From Microbacteriaceae bacterium UBA1487 (GTDB lineage: Bacteria; Actinomycetota; Actinomycetes; Actinomycetales; Microbacteriaceae): DNA of 64,000 bases. The position numbers and the translations under genes were made by a program. The notes under the pieces were generated by a model. It saw only the letters and a program-made list of their open reading frames with translations, was not told the DNA's origin and made no database searches. The first letter of the stretch is position 1, and the number at the start of each line of letters is the position of its first letter. The stretch is taken from positions 26,278-90,277 of the forward strand of contig DCRR01000022.1 of NCBI GenBank assembly GCA_002325245.1, written 5' to 3'. Positions 59,118-64,000 of this stretch are shown piece after piece.

Positions 59118-59628
59118 CCTGATCATTCCCGACGCCGAGGCGATGGAGTCGTTCGGAGCACGGCTGGCGCCGATGCTCCGTGCGGGTGATCTGGTGCGCC
59201 TCGACGGCGAGCTCGGCGCGGGCAAGACGACCTTCACGCGCGGCCTGGGGGCGGCGCTCGGCGCGCGCGGCGCCATCACGAGTCCCACCTTCGTGCTCGC
59301 GCGCGAGCACCCCACGACGAGCGGCGTGCCGCTCGTGCACGTCGACGCCTACCGACTCAGCACGGGCCGCGACGTCGACGACCTCGACCTCGACCTGGAG
59401 GGCTCGATCGTGGTCGTCGAATGGGGCTCGGGCAAGTTGGACGACATCGAGTCGTGGCTCGGCATCGAGATCGAACGACCGCACGGCGGGGGCGCCGCGC
59501 TCGACGCCGATGCCGACCCCGACCTCGCCGACGAGCCGCGGGCGGTGCGCATCACCGGGATGGGCGCCCGCGGACGCGAACTCGAGGCGGCGCTCTACGC
59601 CGCCCTCGACGCCGACCCGTCGAACTAG
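59110..59628 (+). CDS. tsaE: tRNA t6A biosynthesis ATPase
   Basis: 172 residues from ATG 59110 (an ATG at 59098 is in frame). P-loop GELGAGKTTFTRGLG, switch-like SPTFVLAREH and HVDAYRLS, VVEWG. Supports TsaB-TsaD in t6A37 formation. A longer tail than in E. coli. Confidence 0.93.
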   Translation: MFDLIIPDAEAMESFGARLAPMLRAGDLVRLDGELGAGKTTFTRGLGAALGARGAITSPTFVLAREHPTTSGVPLVHVDAYRLSTGRDVDDLDLDLEGSIVVVEWGSGKLDDIESWLGIEIERPHGGGAALDADADPDLADEPRAVRITGMGARGRELEAALYAALDADPSN

Positions 59629-59631
59629 GCT
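59626..59631 (+). promoter_or_regulatory. -10 element of a leaderless promoter (tsaB)
   Basis: TAGGCT; the TAG is the tsaE stop. It lies 6 nt before the GTG at 59638, with CTCTCT and no ribosome site between. An internal promoter in the t6A operon is implied. Confidence 0.5.
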
Positions 59632-59637
59632 CTCTCT

Positions 59638-60282
59638 GTGCTTCTCGCGATCGACACCTCCACGGGCACGAGCGTCGCGCTCGTGGACCCGGAGCGCGGC
59701 GTGCTCGCCGAGCACACCGTCGCCGACACACGCCGCCACGCCGAGGTGATCGGCGTTCTCATCGAGCGGGTGCTCGCCGAGACCGGCGCCGGTCCGCGCG
59801 AGGTGAGCGGAGTCGTGGCGGGCATGGGGCCCGGGCCGTTCACCGGCCTGCGGGTCGGCATCGCCGCCGCGCGTGCCTTCGCCGTGGGGATCGACCGCCC
59901 CGTGCTGCCGCTCGCCTCCCACGACGCCGTGGCCTTCGCCTCGGCCCGGGCGGGGCAGATGCGCCCGATCCTCGTGGTCACCGACGCGCGCCGCCGCGAA
60001 CTGGCCTGGTCGAGCTACGGGCTGCCGGATGCGGACGGGCTGCCGGTGCGTCTCGCCGGGCCTTCCCTGATCCTCGCCGCCGAACTGGGGGAGGCCGGCC
60101 CGCCGGATGCCGGACTCGAGGGCGACTTCGACCGGATCGACGCCAGCGAGATCCCGGCTGGTGCGCTCGGGCTGCTGGCCGCCGCCCGCCGCGCGCGCGG
60201 CGACATCGCCGACACGGTCGAGCCGCTCTACCTGCGGGCGCCCGACGTGACGCTCTCGACGCCGAAGCGGGTGACCGGATGA
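59638..60282 (+). CDS. tsaB: tRNA t6A biosynthesis protein TsaB
   Basis: 214 residues from GTG. ASKHA fold: LLAIDTSTGTSVAL, and GMGPGPFTGLRVGIAAARAFA. Forms the TsaB-TsaD heterodimer. ATGA overlap with rimI. Confidence 0.94.
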   Translation: MLLAIDTSTGTSVALVDPERGVLAEHTVADTRRHAEVIGVLIERVLAETGAGPREVSGVVAGMGPGPFTGLRVGIAAARAFAVGIDRPVLPLASHDAVAFASARAGQMRPILVVTDARRRELAWSSYGLPDADGLPVRLAGPSLILAAELGEAGPPDAGLEGDFDRIDASEIPAGALGLLAAARRARGDIADTVEPLYLRAPDVTLSTPKRVTG

Positions 60283-60752
60283 CGCGGCAGGTGCGGCGCG
60301 CGCGAGCCGACGACCTCGACGCGATCATGGAGCTCGAGACGCTGCTGTTTCCCGGCGACGCCTGGTCGCGCGGGCAGATGGCCGACGAGCTCTCCTCCCC
60401 GCACGGGTACTACGTCGTCGCCAAGTCCGACACCGGCCTGGTCGGTTACGCCGGCCTCCGCGCCCCGCGCGGCACTGAGCAGGGCGACATCCAGACGATC
60501 GGCGTCGCGCCGTCCGCGCGCCGTCAGGGCCTGGGCCGCACGCTGCTCGGCGTTCTGCTCGCCGAGGCCCGCGATCGGGGGATGCGCGAGGTGTTCCTCG
60601 AGGTCCGCGACGACAACCCGGCGGCGCAGGCACTGTACCGCCAGCACGGCTTCGACGAGATCGCGGTGCGCCCTCGCTACTACCAGCCCGACGACGTGGA
60701 CGCGCTCGTGATGCGGCTCGTCTTCGGCGACCACGAGGTGGTGCCCGCATGA
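60279..60752 (+). CDS. rimI: ribosomal-protein-alanine N-acetyltransferase
   Basis: 157 residues. Single GNAT domain with IGVAPSARRQGLGRTLLGVLL and NPAAQALYRQHGFDE. Named by family and by its usual place between tsaB and tsaD; in other bacteria RimI acetylates S18 N-terminus. ATGA overlaps on both sides. Confidence 0.9.
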   Translation: MTRQVRRARADDLDAIMELETLLFPGDAWSRGQMADELSSPHGYYVVAKSDTGLVGYAGLRAPRGTEQGDIQTIGVAPSARRQGLGRTLLGVLLAEARDRGMREVFLEVRDDNPAAQALYRQHGFDEIAVRPRYYQPDDVDALVMRLVFGDHEVVPA

Positions 60753-61801
60753 GCGAACCGCTCGTTCTCGGAATCGAGACCAGCTGCGACGAGACCGGCA
60801 TTGGAATCGTGCGCGGCCAGACGCTGCTGGCCAACGTGATCGCCTCGTCGATGGATGAGCACGCGCGCTTCGGCGGGGTCGTTCCCGAGATCGCCGCCCG
60901 CGCCCACCTCGAAGCGCTCGAGCCCACCCTTCGGGCCGCGCTCGCCGAGGCGGGCGTCAGCCTTGCCGACCTCGACGCGGTCGCCGTCACGAACGGCCCG
61001 GGGCTCGCGGGCGCGCTCATGGTCGGCGTCGGCGCCGCGAAAGCGCTTGCCCTCGCGCTCGACCGGCCGCTCTACGCCGTCAACCACCTCGTCGGCCACG
61101 TCGGCGCAGACGTGCTCGGCGGCACCGGCGACGAGCCCCTCGAGCTGCCGACGATCGCTCTGCTGGTCTCCGGCGGTCACACCTCGCTGCTGCTCGTGCG
61201 CGATCTGGTGAGCGACGTCGAGCTTCTCGGCGAGACGATCGACGATGCCGCCGGCGAGGCCTTCGACAAGGTGGCGCGACTGCTGGGGCTGCCCTACCCG
61301 GGCGGGCCGCAGATCGATCGCGCGGCCGCGAGTGGCGATCCGACCGCGATCCGCTTCCCGCGAGGGCTCACCGCACCGAAGGACCAGGCGCGGCACCGCT
61401 ACGACTTCTCCTTCTCAGGTCTCAAGACCTCGGTCGCGCGGCACGTGGAGGCGGCGCACGACCGCGGTGACGACCCGGCGATCGCCGACGTTGCGGCGAG
61501 CTTCCGCGAAGCGGTCGTCGACGTGCTGATCAGCAAGGCGCTGGACGCGTGCGCCGAGCACGGCATCCCTCGCCTGCTGCTCGGCGGCGGCGTCGTGGCC
61601 AACGCCCGCCTGCGCGAGGTCGCGACCGCGCGCTGCGCGGAGGCGGGGGTCGCACTGCGCATCCCGCCGCTGTCGCTGTGCACCGACAACGGCGCGATGA
61701 TCGCGGCGCTCGGAGCTCAGCTGATCGCCGCCGGGCACGCCCCTTCCAGCCTGGACATCGGCGCCGATTCGACGCTTCCCGTCACGACGATCCAGTCCTG
61801 A
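60749..61801 (+). CDS. tsaD: tRNA t6A threonylcarbamoyltransferase
   Basis: 350 residues. Transfers threonylcarbamoyl to A37. ASKHA fold: LGIETSCDETGIGIV, metal histidines in EIAARAHLEAL and VNHLVGHV, SGGHTSLLLV, and GGGVVANARLRE. Last gene of the t6A set. Confidence 0.96.
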   Translation: MSEPLVLGIETSCDETGIGIVRGQTLLANVIASSMDEHARFGGVVPEIAARAHLEALEPTLRAALAEAGVSLADLDAVAVTNGPGLAGALMVGVGAAKALALALDRPLYAVNHLVGHVGADVLGGTGDEPLELPTIALLVSGGHTSLLLVRDLVSDVELLGETIDDAAGEAFDKVARLLGLPYPGGPQIDRAAASGDPTAIRFPRGLTAPKDQARHRYDFSFSGLKTSVARHVEAAHDRGDDPAIADVAASFREAVVDVLISKALDACAEHGIPRLLLGGGVVANARLREVATARCAEAGVALRIPPLSLCTDNGAMIAALGAQLIAAGHAPSSLDIGADSTLPVTTIQS

Positions 61802-61839
61802 CCTTCGCTCAGCGGGTGGGCGGCACGCCGTGTCATCCG

Positions 61840-61868
61840 TTGACAGCCCCTGAGCACGCTGGAAGCAT
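61840..61868 (+). promoter_or_regulatory. candidate promoter of the small membrane protein gene
   Basis: Perfect -35 TTGACA (61840-61845), 17-nt spacer, weak -10 AAGCAT (61863-61868). Start about 35 nt before the ATG at 61909. Confidence 0.45.
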
Positions 61869-61908
61869 TGCCGTGCTGGGACACCAGTGCCTAACTAAGG
61901 AGACCTCC

Positions 61909-62229
61909 ATGACTGACAGCACCCCGCCCCCGGCAGCCGCTCCCGCTCCGGCGCCCGGACCGGCTCAGACTCTGAGCCTGATCTCGTTCATCGTCGGCCT
62001 CGCGAGCTTCCTCTTCGCGCTCGTTCCCGTCCTCGGGTTCCTCGGCGGTCTCGCCGCGGTGATCCTCGGATTCATGGGCAAGAAGAAGGAGCTCGCCGCT
62101 CCGAAGTGGATGTGGCTGGTCGGCATCATCGCCGGTTTCGTGGCGATCGCGATCAACATCATCTTCGTCATCGTGTCGATCATCCTGCCGCTCATCTTCG
62201 TGGCGAGCTACGGCACCTACGGATACTAA
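61909..62229 (+). CDS. small two- to three-TM membrane protein (DUF4190-like)
   Basis: 106 residues. A Pro/Ala-rich N-terminus (TPPPAAAPAPAPGPAQ) precedes hydrophobic helices separated by GFMGKKKELAAP. Function unknown. AAGGAGA precedes the ATG. Confidence 0.75.
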   Translation: MTDSTPPPAAAPAPAPGPAQTLSLISFIVGLASFLFALVPVLGFLGGLAAVILGFMGKKKELAAPKWMWLVGIIAGFVAIAINIIFVIVSIILPLIFVASYGTYGY

Positions 62230-62239
62230 GCAGCACTCG

Positions 62240-62271
62240 ACGGCGGGGGAGGCGGCAGTCGCCCCCGCCGT
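62240..62271. terminator. bidirectional terminator
   Basis: ACGGCGGGGG, 12-nt loop, CCCCCGCCGT then TGTCGTGTT, between convergent genes (stops at 62229 and 62292). Confidence 0.65.
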
Positions 62272-62291
62272 TGTCGTGTTCGCGCGCCGGC

Positions 62292-63467
62292 TCAGACCCG
62301 GTCGGCGAGGATCGCGACGCGCTCACCCGCGACACGGGTGATGATCAGCGTCGCGCTCTCGGAGCCCTTGAGCGCGAGCTTCACGCGGAACGCGGCGGGG
62401 TCGATGTCGACGCCGCGCTTCTTGATCTCGAGCGTGCCGATCGCGCGCGCCGCGAGCTCGCGCTTGAGCCTCTTCGCGTCGAGCGGGAAGCGCTCGCGCA
62501 CCCGGAACACCTGACCGAACGGCGTCTCGGGCGCGGTGTCGGTGGTGATCCAGGCGATCGTCTCGTCGATCATGCCGCCGTCGATCGCGCGCGCGAGATC
62601 CCCGATCAGCCGAGCCCGGATCACCGCGCCGTCCGGTTCGACGAGGAACTCGCCGAGCGCCCGCACCTCGGCGTCGGCGCTGTCGGCCGCCGCGACCAGC
62701 TCGGCCGCGCCGTGCGCACCGAGCACGAGGGCGGCGCGCCGGACCTCGGTGCGCGCGAGCGCACCCGACCACAGCACCAGTTCGACGACCTCGTGGTCGG
62801 CCGAGATCCACTGCGCCTCCACCTCCGCCGGAATCAGATCGCGGTCCAGGCCCGGGGCGAGCTTGATCCCGGTCGGCAGCTCCCGGGCTCGCGCGAACGC
62901 CCAGTCCAGCGACGGCGACCAATCGTCCGGGTCGCTGTGCCGGGTCGTGCCGGAGCGCCTGGCCGGATCGATCCAGAGCCCGCCGACACCCGCAAGGTCA
63001 GCCTCGGTGGCGTCGCCGTGCTCCACGCGCGCCGAGGCGAATGGCGCCAGGTTGTAGGCGGCGAGGGCGGCGGTCACCTCGTCGCGCTCGACCGCGACGA
63101 CGCCCAGCTCGAGCGCCGCCAGGGCGAGACTGTCGGCGCCGATCCCGCATCCGAGGTCGGCGACGACATCGATTCCGGCCCCCGCGAAGCGGCCCGCGTG
63201 CACCGAGGCCACCCGCAGCCTCGTCGCCTGCTCGAGGCCCTCCGGGGTGAACAGCATCCGGTGTGCGAAATCGCCGAACTTGACGCGCGCCTTGGCGCGC
63301 AGCCTGGCCTGGCCGAGCACGGCGGCGACCCGGCCGGCCGGGTGGCCCGCCTTGCGCAATCGCGCGACCGTGCTCACGATGTCGGTCCGAGAGTCGATCG
63401 GGCCGACCTCGTCCAGCAGGCGCAGCCCCTCGGGGGTGAGCACCTCGCGCAGTTCGGCCGAATCCAT
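62292..63467 (-). CDS. class I SAM-dependent methyltransferase, THUMP-like
   Basis: 391 residues from ATG 63467. Motif I VVADLGCGIGADSLALA, VVAVERDEVTAALAAYNL, then WIDPARR in place of a DPPY-type motif. The C-terminal half (ELAARAIGTLEIKKRGVDIDP...) resembles THUMP-like domains of actinobacterial homologues. The DPARR motif suggests it may not be a normal amino-methylase; substrate unknown. The start is set by TAGCGT 7 nt upstream; an ATG-free extension to 63488 is unlikely. Confidence 0.82.
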   Translation of the reverse strand: MDSAELREVLTPEGLRLLDEVGPIDSRTDIVSTVARLRKAGHPAGRVAAVLGQARLRAKARVKFGDFAHRMLFTPEGLEQATRLRVASVHAGRFAGAGIDVVADLGCGIGADSLALAALELGVVAVERDEVTAALAAYNLAPFASARVEHGDATEADLAGVGGLWIDPARRSGTTRHSDPDDWSPSLDWAFARARELPTGIKLAPGLDRDLIPAEVEAQWISADHEVVELVLWSGALARTEVRRAALVLGAHGAAELVAAADSADAEVRALGEFLVEPDGAVIRARLIGDLARAIDGGMIDETIAWITTDTAPETPFGQVFRVRERFPLDAKRLKRELAARAIGTLEIKKRGVDIDPAAFRVKLALKGSESATLIITRVAGERVAILADRV

Positions 63468-63474
63468 GCGTCCC

Positions 63475-63480
63475 ACGCTA
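63475..63480 (-). promoter_or_regulatory. -10 element of a leaderless promoter (methyltransferase)
   Basis: TAGCGT on the minus strand, 7 nt before the ATG at 63467; no ribosome site between. Confidence 0.5.
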
Positions 63481-63498
63481 CCGGGCACGGTCCCGCCG

Positions 63499-63525
63499 CT
63501 GGCACTCGCGTTGATCGACTGCTAA
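63499..63525. promoter_or_regulatory. CIRCE operator 1 (groES)
   Basis: CTGGCACTC-N9-GACTGCTAA, against consensus TTAGCACTC-N9-GAGTGCTAA (7/9 and 8/9). The -35 hexamer lies inside its spacer, so HrcA binding would block polymerase. Confidence 0.7.
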
Positions 63526-63539
63526 TCAGGCCCTATAGT
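63511..63539 (+). promoter_or_regulatory. groES promoter
   Basis: TTGATC (63511-63516), 17-nt spacer, TATAGT (63534-63539). Start near 63546, within the second CIRCE. Confidence 0.75.
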
Positions 63540-63543
63540 GGGT

Positions 63544-63570
63544 CTGGCACTCTCAGTGGGAGTGTGCCAA
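63544..63570. promoter_or_regulatory. CIRCE operator 2 (groES)
   Basis: CTGGCACTC-N9-GTGTGCCAA (7/9 in each arm). It covers the expected transcription start. CIRCE is the site of HrcA, which represses chaperonin genes in the absence of heat stress. Confidence 0.75.
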
Positions 63571-63596
63571 CCATGAGTTTCAGAAAGAGGTCACAC

Positions 63597-63893
63597 GTGT
63601 CGGTCTCCATCAAGCCGCTCGAGGATCGCATCGTCATCAAGCAGGTCGAAGCCGAGCAGGTCACCGCGTCGGGTCTCGTCATCCCCGACACCGCGAAGGA
63701 GAAGCCCCAGGAGGGCGAGGTCGTGGCAGTCGGACCGGGTCGCATCGACGACAACGGCAACCGCGTCCCGCTCGACGTCGCCGTCGGCGACAAGGTCATC
63801 TACTCGAAGTACGGCGGCACCGAGGTCAAGTACGGCGGCGAGGACTACCTCGTGCTGTCGGCTCGCGACGTGCTCGCGGTCGTCGTCTCCTAA
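63597..63893 (+). CDS. groES: co-chaperonin GroES
   Basis: 98 residues from GTG with AAAGAGG 6 nt upstream. SVSIKPLEDRIVIKQVEAEQ, the mobile loop ASGLVIPDTAKEKPQEG, and the end DYLVLSARDVLAVV. A terminator follows; groEL is not directly downstream in the visible 107 nt. Confidence 0.97.
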   Translation: MSVSIKPLEDRIVIKQVEAEQVTASGLVIPDTAKEKPQEGEVVAVGPGRIDDNGNRVPLDVAVGDKVIYSKYGGTEVKYGGEDYLVLSARDVLAVVVS

Positions 63894-63909
63894 GCGACGA
63901 ATACCCGCC

Positions 63910-63943
63910 GAAAGGCCCCGTGGCTCTGCCATCGGGGCCTTTC
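63910..63943 (+). terminator. groES terminator
   Basis: 11-bp stem (GAAAGGCCCCG / CGGGGCCTTTC) capped by an inner TGGC-TCT-GCCA, then GCGTTTC, 17 nt after the groES stop. Confidence 0.8.
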
Positions 63944-63959
63944 GCGTTTCCCGGACACC

Positions 63960-63965
63960 TACGCT
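63960..63965 (+). promoter_or_regulatory. -10 element of a leaderless promoter (gene at right edge)
   Basis: TACGCT, 7 nt before the GTG at 63973. Same pattern as the other leaderless candidates. Confidence 0.35.
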
Positions 63966-63972
63966 GGTACTC

Positions 63973-64000
63973 GTGCCCCCCTCCCTCGCCCCCGAGAACG
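63973..64000 (+). CDS. start of an unidentified gene (cut off by the window)
   Basis: GTG then PPSLAPEN; only nine residues are visible, so no function can be given. Called mainly from the -10 element in the leaderless position. Confidence 0.3.

Noticed and set aside
55266..59315. A 1349-codon open frame opposite glmS, acpS and alr
   Set aside because: It crosses three well-supported genes in antisense; its end only coincides with part of coaA in another frame.

Overview
This 64 kb window is a stretch of high-GC chromosome from an actinobacterium, most likely a member of the Microbacteriaceae. The basis is the GC-rich third codon positions, the frequent GTG and TTG starts, the sequence character of RpoB, RpoC and the ribosomal proteins, and the split of rpoBC from rplJL. 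It is core genome: RNA polymerase, most ribosomal protein operons, translation factors, SecY and cell-wall or tRNA-modification genes, plus a few accessory blocks. I saw no rRNA or tRNA genes, CRISPR array, prophage or insertion sequence. Layout: 1-2.5 kb, minus strand: a cut-off SprT-like metallopeptidase, a lipoprotein PQQ-type sugar dehydrogenase and a spermidine-synthase-like protein with a clear sigma-70-type promoter. 2.7-10.2 kb: rpoB and rpoC, closed by a UUCG hairpin. 10.2-13.0 kb, minus strand: a response regulator, a DesK/NarL-type sensor kinase and a third membrane protein that looks like a kinase without an ATPase, chained by GTGA overlaps. 13.2-14.9 kb: three small or membrane proteins of unknown function. 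15.0-26.4 kb: a complete inner-membrane type IV pilus operon (pilB, pilT, pilC, pilA, two pseudopilins, a large PilX-like protein carrying a beta-solenoid, pilD, pilM, pilN, pilO). It has no outer-membrane secretin genes, as expected for a Gram-positive cell. 26.7-31.1 kb: the str operon (rpsL, rpsG, fusA, tuf), with an inverted-repeat intergenic element between rpsG and fusA. 31.3-34.2 kb: a small antitoxin-like protein and a MalT-like LuxR regulator. 34.4-44.5 kb: the S10 and spc operons. 44.6-49.7 kb: secY, adk, infA, rpmJ, rpsM, rpsK, rpoA, rplQ. rpsN, map and rpsD are absent from their usual places. 49.8-63 kb: a tandem GNAT protein, truA, rplM-rpsI, glmM, a deazaflavin-type nitroreductase homologue, coaA, glmS, acpS, alr, the t6A operon (tsaE, tsaB, rimI, tsaD), a small membrane protein and a THUMP-like methyltransferase. 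63.5-64 kb: groES behind two CIRCE operators, then the start of another gene. How the genes work together: most of the window supplies transcription, translation and protein export. The second half adds amino-sugar supply (GlmS, GlmM), D-alanine (Alr), CoA and ACP activation (CoaA, AcpS) and tRNA t6A synthesis. The most interesting parts are the pilus operon, above all the protein at 21323-23098 with seven 17/18-residue solenoid turns; a recurring leaderless-start signature (TANNNT 6-7 nt before the start codon) at eight genes; a divergent coaA/glmS promoter in which each -10 lies at the other's -35 position; the three-gene two-component system; and a histone-H1-like Lys/Ala/Pro extension on ribosomal protein L15.
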